64,000 nucleotides of DNA from Pseudomonadota bacterium (GTDB lineage: Bacteria > Pseudomonadota > Alphaproteobacteria > Sphingomonadales > Sphingomonadaceae): positions 97,057 to 161,056 of the forward strand of contig JAJZQN010000004.1 of NCBI GenBank assembly GCA_021847605.1. Direction: 5' to 3'. This document shows positions 17,351 to 25,594 of the stretch, piece by piece (the stretch's first letter is position 1; each line of letters begins with the position of its first letter). The notes beneath the pieces were generated by a model. That model had not been told where the DNA came from. It saw only the letters and a program-made list of their open reading frames with translations, and searched no databases. A program made the position numbers and the translations under genes.

Positions 17351-18883
17351 ATGGCATTACGCCCGATCAGCGGCCTTGCCATGGGCCTGTGCCTGCTTTG
17401 CGTGCCAGCGACCGCCGCTCGCCCGGATGCGCCGTCCGTCTCCATCACATCGGGGTCGATTAAGGGTATCAACCGCGACAATATCATCTTTTTCGGCGGT
17501 ATTCCCTATGCGGCCGCTCCCACCGGCGCCAATCGCTGGCGTGCGCCCCAGCCGGTTCAGCCATGGTCAGTGCCGCGCGATGCCAGCAAGTTCGGCGCGG
17601 ATTGCCCGCAGCCGGCCCGCGCCAAGGACGCCGGCATTCCGCAAAGCGAAGATTGCCTGACCATCAATGTCGCTTCCCCGGACATCAAGGGGCGCAAGCT
17701 GCCCGTGCTGTTCGTTGTCCATGGCGGCGCCTATTTCGTGGGGTCGGGACGAGAACCTTTCGAGCCATCGATGCCCCCAATCGTGCAGCAGGGCGTGGTG
17801 CTGGTCGCACCCAATTATCGCCTCGGCAGGCTCGGCTTCTTCGCCCACCCGGCCCTGACCGCCGAAGCGCCGGATACCACCGCCAATTTCTGGCTGATGG
17901 ATCAGGTCGCGGCGCTAAAGTGGGTACGGGATAATGTTGCCCGCTTTGGCGGCGATCCCGGTAACGTCACCATCATCGGCTGTTCAGCGGGCGGGTCCAG
18001 CATCAATGCGCTGATGGCGACGCCGATGGCGCGGGGGCTGTTCGCGCGGGCCAGCGCCCATTCGGGCGGCGGCCTGTTCAACGCCAATCGGCCCCTCCCC
18101 CTGGCGCAGGATCAGGGCATGGCGTTTGCCAGGCGGGTCGGCGTGACGGACGATAATGCCGCGGCCCTGTCGGCCCTGCGCGCGCTGCCGACCGATCGCA
18201 TATTGGCCGGGGACAGCGGCGCACCCGATTTTGGCGCCATGGTCGATGGCACATGGCTGCCAGCGCCGCTTTCCACCCAATTTGCGCAAGGCGCGATCGC
18301 CCACGTCCCGCTGATCACCGGCTCCACCAGTAATGAAGCCAGCGTATTCGGCCTGATGGGGTTCGACCGGGCCGAAATGGCGCGGCGCTTCGGGATCGAC
18401 CTTGATGCAGTCGCCCCCCTTTATAACGCGCCGGACGATGCCACCCTGTTGCGGCAGGTGCAGACCGACTTTCTCTTCACCTCGGCCGCGCTTGGCATGA
18501 CGCAACTGGCTGCCCGTGCCGGTCTGTCGGCGCGGGCCTATCATTTCGACTATCTGCCGCCTGATCAGCGAAACGAAAAGCCGGGCGCGGACCATTGTGC
18601 CGATCGCCCCTATTGGCTGGGCCAGTCGCCATCGCCCGATCCGCAGAGCATGAAGCTGGCCAGGACCATGTCGGGATGGCTGCTCAACTATGTGCGGACC
18701 GGCGACCCCAATGGTCCCGGCCTGCCCGAATGGCCCGTTACCAGGGCTGGGCAAAGCAATCCGTTGCTGATCGGGCAGGATATTCGGCCGCTACCCGATT
18801 ATCGCACGCGCCAGCTCAGTCCGTGGTTCGCCAAATGGCAGAAAGATAGCGGGCAGCAATTTGGGTGGACTTCGCCATCATGA
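17351..18883 (+). CDS. Type B carboxylesterase, exported
   Basis: 510 residues with an N-terminal signal peptide (MALRPISGLAMGLCLLCVPA, cleavage likely after the following TAA stretch). Alpha/beta-hydrolase of the type B carboxylesterase family: FGGIPYAAAPTGANRW and SEDCLTINV signatures, oxyanion loop HGGAYFVGSG (124-133), and nucleophile S212 in GCSAGGSS. The C-terminal end is the usual WPVT...NP type. It hydrolyses an ester or lactone in the periplasm. GAAGGGGAGAGG before the ATG is a strong ribosome site. Divergent from the PQQ dehydrogenase and coupled (ATGA overlap) to the next gene, so it is part of the island. Confidence 0.92.
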   Translation: MALRPISGLAMGLCLLCVPATAARPDAPSVSITSGSIKGINRDNIIFFGGIPYAAAPTGANRWRAPQPVQPWSVPRDASKFGADCPQPARAKDAGIPQSEDCLTINVASPDIKGRKLPVLFVVHGGAYFVGSGREPFEPSMPPIVQQGVVLVAPNYRLGRLGFFAHPALTAEAPDTTANFWLMDQVAALKWVRDNVARFGGDPGNVTIIGCSAGGSSINALMATPMARGLFARASAHSGGGLFNANRPLPLAQDQGMAFARRVGVTDDNAAALSALRALPTDRILAGDSGAPDFGAMVDGTWLPAPLSTQFAQGAIAHVPLITGSTSNEASVFGLMGFDRAEMARRFGIDLDAVAPLYNAPDDATLLRQVQTDFLFTSAALGMTQLAARAGLSARAYHFDYLPPDQRNEKPGADHCADRPYWLGQSPSPDPQSMKLARTMSGWLLNYVRTGDPNGPGLPEWPVTRAGQSNPLLIGQDIRPLPDYRTRQLSPWFAKWQKDSGQQFGWTSPS

Positions 18884-19647
18884 GCGTGCGGCTGGATCAG
18901 GACGGCGCGGTCGCCGTCGTGACGCTTGATCGACCTGATCGCCGCAACGCCTTTACCATGGCGATGCGGGGTGAAATTGCGGATATGTTCGGCGCGCTGA
19001 CCGAAGATCGGGACGTTCGCGCGATCGTTCTGACCGGCGCGGGAGGCCATTTCTGTTCCGGCGCGGACACAAGCGAAATGGGGGCGAGCGACACGGCCGC
19101 CTTCCTCCACCGGATGCGAACCCTGCATCACATGATCCGCAGCATCGTCCGTACGCCAAAGCCGGTGATGGCCGCAGTTGACGGAACATGCGTGGGCGCC
19201 GGATGGAGCATCGCCCTTGCCTGCGACATGATCGTCGCGGCACCCGATGCGCGTTTCGCCCAGTTGTTTGGCCGCATCGGCTTCGCCCCCGATGCCGGAG
19301 CGATCTGGCAACTGGCGCGTCTGGTCGGCCCGATGCGGGCGAAGGAGATCGTCTATTCCGGGCGCACCATCGATGCGGCCGAGGCGCTGCGCCTTGGCCT
19401 CATCCTGTCGATAGAGGACAGGCGGCCCGTGCTGGCCGCTGCTATCGATATGGCACGCGATATGAGCGCAGGGCCGCCTCTCGCTCATGCCATGAGCAAA
19501 CAGCTTTTCGATGCCGCCGCCCTGCCGCTCGACCAGTTTCTGGATCGGGAATTTACCGTCCAGCCGATGCTCGCCGCGACCGCCGATCATCGCGAAGGGC
19601 TGGAGGCGGCACGTGCCAAGCGCGCGCCCATGTTCAACGGCCGGTGA
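18880..19647 (+). CDS. Enoyl-CoA hydratase/isomerase family protein
   Basis: 255 residues from ATG 18880, which overlaps the esterase stop as ATGA; an ATG at 18865 would extend it into the esterase. Crotonase features: VAVVTLDRPDRRNAFTM, GAGGHFCSGADTSEMG, VDGTCVGAGWSIALACDMIV and FGRIGFAPDAGAIWQLARLV. As in the 13181-13993 homologue, the second catalytic Glu position is occupied by another residue (Asp in APDAGA), so the precise reaction is uncertain. It probably acts on an acyl-CoA intermediate of the island. Confidence 0.9.
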   Translation: MSVRLDQDGAVAVVTLDRPDRRNAFTMAMRGEIADMFGALTEDRDVRAIVLTGAGGHFCSGADTSEMGASDTAAFLHRMRTLHHMIRSIVRTPKPVMAAVDGTCVGAGWSIALACDMIVAAPDARFAQLFGRIGFAPDAGAIWQLARLVGPMRAKEIVYSGRTIDAAEALRLGLILSIEDRRPVLAAAIDMARDMSAGPPLAHAMSKQLFDAAALPLDQFLDREFTVQPMLAATADHREGLEAARAKRAPMFNGR

Positions 19648-19667
19648 TCGGCGACACAGGATCCAGC

Positions 19668-20495
19668 ATGACCCCGTTACCCCGCACATGGATGTTTACG
19701 CCCGGCTCCCGCCCCGATCGGTTCGACAAGGCGGTGGCCACATCGGCCGATGCGATCATCCTCGATCTGGAGGATGCCGTACTGGAGGCGGAAAAGCCGC
19801 AGGCGCGCGATCATGTGCTGGCGTTCCTGAAACAGAGGGCAAGGAGTAGCACGCGCATCGTCGTCCGCATTAATAGTATAAGACGAAGAGTGGGGATCGA
19901 GGATCTGATCGCTTTGACAGGGGCCGAACAGGCGCCGGACTATATTTTGCTGCCCAAGGTGGAGGAACCGGCCGACCTTGGCATGGTGGCCGATGTCATG
20001 ACGGATGCCGGGTGCGGCAGCCAATTGATCGCCTTGCTCGAATCGGCGCGGGGCGTGGCGAATGCTGCGGCCATCGCCAGTGCATCGCCTCGACTGGGTG
20101 GGGTAATGTTCGGCGCGGCGGATTATGCAGCCGACCTCGGCTTGCAGGTGCAGACGATGCGCGCGGATCATGCGCGCGGGACCATCGCCAATGCCTGTGC
20201 CGCTGCGGGGATCATCGCTATCGACTCGCCCCATTTCTCACTGGACGATATGGACAGCCTTGAGACGGAATCCCGCATGGCCCGCAGCATCGGCTTTTTT
20301 GGCAAGGCGCTGGTCCATCCCAAACAATTGCCGATGATCGAGGCTGTCTTTAACCCCACGCCGCAGGAGCGGGCGCTGGCCGAGCGCATCCTGCAATCCA
20401 GCGCGACCGGCGTATCCATCGTCGAGGGAAAGATGGTCGATGTGGCGATGGTCCGATGGGCGCAGCGTATCGCCCAGCCCGCCAGCACGGCCTGA
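19668..20495 (+). CDS. CitE-like CoA-ester lyase (HpcH/HpaI aldolase family)
   Basis: 275 residues. Family motifs are clear: RTWMFTPGSRPDRFDKA near the start, AIILDLEDAV with the acidic metal/CoA region, IVVRINS, YILLPKVEEP, IALLESARGV and GGVMFGAADYAADLGLQ. Members cleave malyl-, citramalyl- or beta-hydroxyacyl-CoA into acetyl- or propionyl-CoA and a 2-oxoacid, or hydrolyse such esters. The start is 20 bp after the upstream stop. It would provide a final cleavage step for a hydroxylated acyl-CoA. Last gene of the rightward esterase operon. Confidence 0.88.
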   Translation: MTPLPRTWMFTPGSRPDRFDKAVATSADAIILDLEDAVLEAEKPQARDHVLAFLKQRARSSTRIVVRINSIRRRVGIEDLIALTGAEQAPDYILLPKVEEPADLGMVADVMTDAGCGSQLIALLESARGVANAAAIASASPRLGGVMFGAADYAADLGLQVQTMRADHARGTIANACAAAGIIAIDSPHFSLDDMDSLETESRMARSIGFFGKALVHPKQLPMIEAVFNPTPQERALAERILQSSATGVSIVEGKMVDVAMVRWAQRIAQPASTA

Positions 20496-20557
20496 TACTT
20501 TCATTCCGCGTGGATCTATGGTCCAAATGCCGCATGGATATGGCAGGCAGGGACCAG

Positions 20558-21070
20558 ATGACGGAACGAGACAGGACAGCGATTTTCCATATCCGATCCT
20601 GTATCCCTGACGATCAGCAGGCTGTGACGGACCTTATCCTGTCCATTCAGCGCGGCGAATATGGCATGACCATCACCGCGCAGGATCAGCCTGACCTGTC
20701 CGATATCGGCAATTTCTATCAAACAGGCGCCGGGGCATTTCTGGTGGCTGAGGCAGATGGCGTTATCGTCGGGACCATCGCTATGAAGGATATCGGCGCT
20801 GGACAGGGTGCGTTGCGCAAAATGTTCGTCGCAGCGGCATGGCGGGGCGGAAACAAGGGGGTCGCGCAAGCCCTGCTGGACGCCCTGATCGAACGGGCGC
20901 GGCATAACGGGATCGGCGACATCTTGCTCGGTACGGCCGACCATTTCCGCGCTGCGCATCGTTTCTATGAACGCAACGGTTTCGCCCTTGTCGCTGCGGA
21001 CGACCTACCCCCTTCATTTCCCCGCATGAAAGTCGATACGCGCTTCTACCAGCTTATCCTGCCCCGATGA
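20558..21070 (+). CDS. GNAT family N-acetyltransferase
   Basis: 170 residues from ATG 20558 (CAGGGA about 7 nt upstream); in-frame ATGs at 20534 and 20540 are possible. GNAT fold: IRSCIPDDQQAVTDLILSIQ, the beta4 strand GVIVGTIAMKDI, motif A LRKMFVAAAWRGGNKGVAQA with the acetyl-CoA loop (variant GGNKGVA), and FYERNGFALV near the end. The acetyl acceptor is unknown. It stands alone between the catabolic island and the glucosidase, each side separated by 60-110 bp. Confidence 0.85.
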   Translation: MTERDRTAIFHIRSCIPDDQQAVTDLILSIQRGEYGMTITAQDQPDLSDIGNFYQTGAGAFLVAEADGVIVGTIAMKDIGAGQGALRKMFVAAAWRGGNKGVAQALLDALIERARHNGIGDILLGTADHFRAAHRFYERNGFALVAADDLPPSFPRMKVDTRFYQLILPR

Positions 21071-21174
21071 CGGGATGCAGCAGGCGGCTGCACAGGGGAC
21101 TTCAACTACGGATGATCTTGTGTAAGCTGTGCATGCGACAGGGTTGGTTGTGACCATATCCGGCGGAAAGGCAG

Positions 21175-22782
21175 ATGACCGCTGACATGACAGCCGATAC
21201 ACTCCCCTGGTGGAAAGGCGCCGTGATCTATCAGATCTATCCGCGCAGCTTTCAGGACAGCAATGGCGACGGGATCGGCGACCTCAACGGCATCACCGCC
21301 CGGCTGGAGCATGTGGCAAAGCTGGGCGCGGACGCGATCTGGATTTCCCCCTTCTTTACGTCACCGATGCGCGATTTCGGTTATGACATCGCGGATTATT
21401 GCGACGTCGATCCGATTTTCGGCACGCTGGCCGATTTCGACGCTCTGGTCGCCTGTGCCCATGAGCTGGGCATCAAGGTCACGATCGATCAGGTCTATGC
21501 CCATAGTTCGGACCTGCACGACTGGTTCACGCAGAGCCGCGCCAGCCGTACCGGCGACAAGGCGGACTGGTATGTCTGGGTTGATCCCAAAGAAGACGGC
21601 ACCCCGCCCAACAACTGGCAGTCGGTGTTCGGCGGCCCGGCATGGACATGGGATGGTCGGCGCGGCCAATATTATATGCACCAGTTCCTTGCCAGCCAGC
21701 CGCAGCTCAACGTGCATAATGTGGCGGTGCAGGATGCGCTGCTCGATGCGATGCGCTTCTGGCTCGATCGGGGCGTGGATGGTTTTCGCCTCGATGCGCT
21801 CAACCATTCGATGCATGACCCGCAACTGCGCGACAATCCGCCCGCGCCCGATTTCGGGCGGCCGCGCACCCGGTCCTTCGACTATCAAATCAGGAAATAC
21901 AGCCAGTCGCACCCCGGCGTGGTCGATTTCGTTCGCCGTATCCGCAGCCTGTGCGATGAATATGGCGCCATCTTCACCGTGGCCGAAGTGGGCGGCGACC
22001 TGTCGGAACAGGAGATGAAAGCCTATACCGCGGGCGAGACGCACCTCAACAGCGCCTATGGCTTCAACTTTCTCTATGCCGACGCGCTGACACCCGCACT
22101 GGTCAAGGATACGATCGAGCGCTGGCCCGATGAGCCGGGCATGGGCTGGCCAAGCTGGGCGTTCGAAAATCATGATGCGCCCCGCGCCCTGTCGCGCTGG
22201 TGCGCGCCCGAAGATCGTCCTGCTTTCGGGCGTTTGAAGGCGATGCTGCTGGTTGCGTTGCGCGGCAACGCCATCCTGTATCAGGGCGAGGAACTGGGCA
22301 TCACGCAGGTCGATATTCCGTTCGAACAGTTGCAGGATCCCGAAGCGATCGCCAACTGGCCTCTCACCCTGTCGCGCGACGGGGCGCGTACGCCCCTGCC
22401 GTGGAATGTCGATGCCGCGCAGGCCGGTTTCACACAGGGCAGCCCATGGCTGCCGATCGGGGACGATAATCTGTCCCGCGCCGTGGATGTGCAGGAGGCT
22501 GATGCAGATTCCCTGCTGGCCCATACCCGCGCGATGCTGGCCCTGCGCAAGGCGCATCCGGCATTGCGCCATGGCAGGCTCGATATAGTATTGGCCGACG
22601 ATCAGCGGCTGCTGTTCCGGCGTGCCGCCGGGGATCAATCGATCCTGTGCCTGTTCAACCTGTCGAACCAAGCAGCGACATGGCCCGATGGCATCGCCCC
22701 GACCGGCGCGGCTTTGGCCTCCGTCAACGGCGCTGCCCCCGGCGCTTTGCCGCCCTATAGCGCGATGCTGTTCGCTGAATGA
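21175..22782 (+). CDS. GH13 alpha-glucosidase (oligo-1,6-glucosidase/alpha-glucosidase type)
   Basis: 535 residues, the usual length for GH13 alpha-glucosidases. It opens with WWKGAVIYQIYPRSFQDSNG, the family signature. Catalytic residues by motif: nucleophile D207 in DGFRLDALNH, acid/base E271 in TVAEVGGD, and transition-state D334 in FENHDAPR. No signal peptide, so cytoplasmic hydrolysis of maltose- or isomaltose-type sugars. GGCGGAAAGGCAG precedes the ATG. No sugar transporter or regulator is adjacent, and the following tetR has its own operator, so it appears to be a single-gene unit. Confidence 0.93.
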   Translation: MTADMTADTLPWWKGAVIYQIYPRSFQDSNGDGIGDLNGITARLEHVAKLGADAIWISPFFTSPMRDFGYDIADYCDVDPIFGTLADFDALVACAHELGIKVTIDQVYAHSSDLHDWFTQSRASRTGDKADWYVWVDPKEDGTPPNNWQSVFGGPAWTWDGRRGQYYMHQFLASQPQLNVHNVAVQDALLDAMRFWLDRGVDGFRLDALNHSMHDPQLRDNPPAPDFGRPRTRSFDYQIRKYSQSHPGVVDFVRRIRSLCDEYGAIFTVAEVGGDLSEQEMKAYTAGETHLNSAYGFNFLYADALTPALVKDTIERWPDEPGMGWPSWAFENHDAPRALSRWCAPEDRPAFGRLKAMLLVALRGNAILYQGEELGITQVDIPFEQLQDPEAIANWPLTLSRDGARTPLPWNVDAAQAGFTQGSPWLPIGDDNLSRAVDVQEADADSLLAHTRAMLALRKAHPALRHGRLDIVLADDQRLLFRRAAGDQSILCLFNLSNQAATWPDGIAPTGAALASVNGAAPGALPPYSAMLFAE

Positions 22783-22849
22783 GACATGCGGCATGCCCGC
22801 CCGACGGCGATAGCACGCCACACTGGACTCCTGCGCCACAAACACTATA

Positions 22850-22861
22850 TACCGACTGGTA
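22850..22861. promoter_or_regulatory. TACC-N4-GGTA operator at the start of the efflux tetR
   Basis: TACCGACTGGTA, a palindrome whose last base is the A of the proposed tetR start codon. The same pattern occurs twice in the RND operon promoter (23511 and 23560). Probable autoregulatory site. Confidence 0.6.
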
Positions 22862-23469
22862 TGGAAATCGTGGCTCAATCTACGCGGGGGCGTCCCAGGG
22901 AATTTGATCCCGAAGAAGCGCTCACCGCTGCGCTCGCGGTTTTCTGGCGGCGTGGCTATGATGGCGCGTCGCTGGCCGAATTGACCGAAGCCATGGGTAT
23001 CACAAAGCCCAGCCTTTACGCCTGTTTCGGCAATAAGGAAGCCTTGTTCCGCAAAGCGCTCGATCTCTATGAGCGCGACAAGCTCTGTTATATCCAGTCC
23101 GCGTTGCAGGAGCCGACGGCGAAGGCCGTTGCCGAACGCCTGTTACGCGGTGCGCTGGCGATGCAATGCGGCGGTGACGATCCCAAAGGATGTATGGGCG
23201 TCATCAGTTCGGTGGCGGCGACTGCCCATGCCGAATGTATTCGTGACGAGATATTGGCCCGCCGCGCATCGTCTGACCGCGCCCTGCTGGCCCGGTTCGA
23301 GCGCGCGCGTGATGAGGGCGACCTGCCCGCAGGCGTCGAACCGCAGGCTTTGTCCTGCTATCTGTCGACGGTGATTCAGGGTATGGCCGTGCAGGCTGGT
23401 GCGGGCGTCCCCGTAGAACGCCTGAACCAGCTGGTGGACACTACGCTGACCATGTGGCCCAGCAAATAA
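22861..23469 (+). CDS. TetR/AcrR family regulator of the RND efflux operon
   Basis: 202 residues from ATG 22861; an upstream in-frame ATG at 22786 would add 25 unconserved residues. The HTH region GRPREFDPEEALTAALAVF, WRRGYDGASLAELTEAMGIT and KPSLYACFGNKEALFRKALD is typical. The C-terminal part has CGGDDPKGCMGVISSVAATA, a pattern common in TetR repressors next to RND pumps. It lies 364 bp upstream of the efflux operon, same strand, and TACC-N4-GGTA sites flank both promoters. Expected to repress the pump until a toxic ligand binds. Confidence 0.9.
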   Translation: MEIVAQSTRGRPREFDPEEALTAALAVFWRRGYDGASLAELTEAMGITKPSLYACFGNKEALFRKALDLYERDKLCYIQSALQEPTAKAVAERLLRGALAMQCGGDDPKGCMGVISSVAATAHAECIRDEILARRASSDRALLARFERARDEGDLPAGVEPQALSCYLSTVIQGMAVQAGAGVPVERLNQLVDTTLTMWPSK

Positions 23470-23510
23470 AGACCTGATTTCCGTCCTTTCCGAATAAGAT
23501 ACCGAAAAAA

Positions 23511-23571
23511 TACCAAGCGGTACAAAAATCCGGTTGACGCAGCGCAACATCCGTTTATATACCATGCGGTA
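23511..23571 (+). promoter_or_regulatory. RND operon promoter with two TetR operators
   Basis: TACCAAGCGGTA (23511-23522) and TACCATGCGGTA (23560-23571) frame a promoter with -35 TTGACG (23534-23539), a 16-bp spacer and -10 TATATA (23556-23561). The second operator overlaps the -10 box and the first lies just upstream of the -35. Further TACC half sites occur near 23500. Confidence 0.7.
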
Positions 23572-23603
23572 GGTAATTCGGCGGGTTCGCCCAAGGAGGT
23601 CGA

Positions 23604-23639
23604 ATGCAACAATATCTTCATGGAAAATGTCGTCGCTGA
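23604..23639 (+). CDS. Possible 11-codon leader peptide of the efflux operon
   Basis: ATG 23604 is preceded by a near-perfect Shine-Dalgarno AAGGAGGT (23593-23600) and encodes MQQYLHGKCRR before TGA. It lies in the long 5' leader of the RND operon, 195 bp before the first recognisable gene. A hairpin follows at 23713-23736. The strong ribosome site is the only positive evidence, so this is a candidate. Confidence 0.35.
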   Translation: MQQYLHGKCRR

Positions 23640-23712
23640 CGGCGTAGGGACCGACACGCCCTGACAGGCTGGTCGTGCCTTCCACATATCAACTGACATA
23701 GGTTTCGCCACG

Positions 23713-23736
23713 CGATGTCGCGTGCGCGTGACATCG
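23713..23736 (+). other. Hairpin in the RND operon leader
   Basis: CGATGTCGCG and CGTGACATCG can pair around a short loop (CGATGTC/GACATCG core), between the candidate leader peptide and the first gene at 23834. No run of T follows, so it is not a standard terminator. It might be a leader structure controlling translation. The rest of the 364-bp gap 23470-23833 shows only the promoter and operators described. Confidence 0.35.
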
Positions 23737-23833
23737 ATCTTTGTCCATTCGCGGTCCACCGGGTTTCGGAGGCTTGTGCCTTTGCGCCTTTTCGGTCCCG
23801 TTTCGCCGCGCATGGGTAACTAGGGGAAATATC

Positions 23834-24244
23834 ATGGCTTATCGTCCATGGAGCCCGCTGGCCGAAGAAGGTGCCGGCGGCGCTTCTACCATCACGCCTC
23901 CTGTTCTTGCGTGGAATGCAGGTCAGGACGCCGCTTTTTCACCGCTCGAATGGCAGGTTGTCGACCTGGCCCGCAATGACGGCATGGCTTCGCTGCGCGA
24001 GCCGGGCCGCTGGGCGGGATTGCATCGCTTCATCTTTGGTGAACGGTCCGACCCCCGGCTGGCCGACGAGCGGCTGGAAACGCTGCGCCGGACTGCCGTG
24101 GAGGCATGGCATCGCGGCTACGCCCTGCACCCCGCCCGTATCACAGAATTTCTCGCCGCAGGTTTCACCAAGGCCCATCTCGAAGGGTTGCTGGCCGTCA
24201 TCACCGACCGTCGCGGCACCCCCAAAGCCCGGAGTTTCGCATGA
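23834..24244 (+). CDS. Small protein of unknown function at the head of the RND operon
   Basis: 136 residues from ATG 23834, with AGGGGAAATATC upstream. I do not recognise the family. It is soluble, without signal peptide or membrane segment. A Pro/Gly/Ala-rich N-terminal 40 residues is followed by an Arg/Glu-rich helical part: SPLEWQVVDLARNDG, then LETLRRTAVEAWHRGYALHP and ITEFLAAGFTKAHLEGLLAV. Its stop overlaps the adaptor start (ATGA), so the two are translated together. Position suggests an accessory to the pump or its regulation; this is a guess. Confidence 0.7.
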   Translation: MAYRPWSPLAEEGAGGASTITPPVLAWNAGQDAAFSPLEWQVVDLARNDGMASLREPGRWAGLHRFIFGERSDPRLADERLETLRRTAVEAWHRGYALHPARITEFLAAGFTKAHLEGLLAVITDRRGTPKARSFA

Positions 24245-25500
24245 ATATGATAACCCCCATCGATGCTGACGCCGGTCACACCGTCAGCCCCTCCCCCCTC
24301 CGCCGATGGCGCAAGCGGCATGGCGCAATCGCGCTGATCGCCGTCGTCATCGCTGGCGGGGTCGGCTGGAAACTCATCGACCAGCCGCAGGCTCAGGCCG
24401 CGGCGGCCCCTATTGCCACAGTCGGCATTTCTGCGCCGCTCAGCCGCAGCGTCACCCAATGGGATGATTATGTCGGCCGTTTCGCGCCCAGCCAGACGGT
24501 CGAGATTCGCCCGCGCGTATCGGGCGCCGTCACCGCCATCCATTTCCACGATGGCGACACGGTGAAAGCCGGGCAGTTGCTCTTCACCATCGACCAACGC
24601 CCCTTCAGCGCCGCACTGGCCGAAGCCCGCGCCAGCACCGCCAGCGCCCGCAGCGCATTGCTGCTGGCGCAGAACGACTATAGCCGGGTCCAGCGCCTGA
24701 CCGGCGACGAAGCGGTATCCGCCGCCGAAGTCGACAGTCTGCGTTCCCGCCTTCAGGCGGCGCAGGCCGCCCTGGCCGGTGCGCAGGCCCGCGAACGCCA
24801 ACGCGCGCTGGATGTCGAATTCACGCAGGTTCGCGCGCCCATTTCGGGCCGCGTATCCGACCGCCGCGTGGACATCGGCAATCTGGTTTCGGCAGGCGAA
24901 GGCACCGGCGCGACGCTGCTGACCACGGTCAACAAACTCGATCCCATCTACTTCACCTTCGACGCTTCGGAAGCGCTGTACCTCAAGTCGCAGCGCGGCA
25001 AGGGCGAAGATGGCGCGGTCGAAGTGCGCCTTCAGGACGAGGCAGATTATAAATGGAAAGGTCGCCTCGACTTCACCGATAATGGCCTCGACCCGCGATC
25101 CGGCACCATTCGCATCCGCGCCCTGTTCGACAATCCGGGCAATTTCCTGACCCCCGGCCTGTTCGGCAATATGCGCCTAGCCAATGGAGGCAAGGCCAAC
25201 GCCCTGCTGGTTCCCGACGAAGCGATCCAGTCGGATCAGGCGCGCAAGACGGTATTGGTCGTGGGCAAGGATGACGCCGTTGCGGTCAAGCCGGTGCAGC
25301 TTGGCCCGGTGGTCGATGGCCTGCGCATCATCCGGTCGGGCCTGTCGCCCGATGACCGGGTGATCGTGTCCAACCTTCAGGCCGCCATGCCCGGTGTGAA
25401 GGTCGCGACCCGGCCGGACCGGATCACCCCGGCACCAGCCCCCGTGACCCCCGTCGATCGCGCCGTCCCGGCCGCCGCTCAGGCCACCTTTACCCGCTAA
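24241..25500 (+). CDS. RND efflux periplasmic adaptor (membrane fusion protein)
   Basis: 419 residues from ATG 24241. One N-terminal membrane segment (HGAIALIAVVIAGGVGWKLI, about residues 28-47) anchors it in the inner membrane. The adaptor layout follows: barrel strand VEIRPRVSGAVTAIHFHDGD, lipoyl half VKAGQLLFTIDQRPF, an alpha-hairpin rich in Ala/Arg/Gln, the returning lipoyl half RAPISGRVSDRRVDIGNLVS, and the beta-barrel with FLTPGLFGNMRL. It links the pump at 25595-28777 to the outer-membrane channel at 28790-30196. 4-bp overlap with the gene before it. Confidence 0.95.
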   Translation: MNMITPIDADAGHTVSPSPLRRWRKRHGAIALIAVVIAGGVGWKLIDQPQAQAAAAPIATVGISAPLSRSVTQWDDYVGRFAPSQTVEIRPRVSGAVTAIHFHDGDTVKAGQLLFTIDQRPFSAALAEARASTASARSALLLAQNDYSRVQRLTGDEAVSAAEVDSLRSRLQAAQAALAGAQARERQRALDVEFTQVRAPISGRVSDRRVDIGNLVSAGEGTGATLLTTVNKLDPIYFTFDASEALYLKSQRGKGEDGAVEVRLQDEADYKWKGRLDFTDNGLDPRSGTIRIRALFDNPGNFLTPGLFGNMRLANGGKANALLVPDEAIQSDQARKTVLVVGKDDAVAVKPVQLGPVVDGLRIIRSGLSPDDRVIVSNLQAAMPGVKVATRPDRITPAPAPVTPVDRAVPAAAQATFTR

Positions 25501-25594
25501 ATCCCACCACCCATTCCCGCTTGCCTGCCCGTGATCCGGCCTCCCATGCCGGATCGCGCGGCCGGCGCTGCGTCCATCGCAAAGGACCGATCCG

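Noticed and set aside
21071..21174. TGCA-containing inverted repeat near the GH13 gene as a further TetR site
   Set aside because: The half sites are 9 bp apart and not in the operator arrangement of the island, so it was not counted in the regulon.
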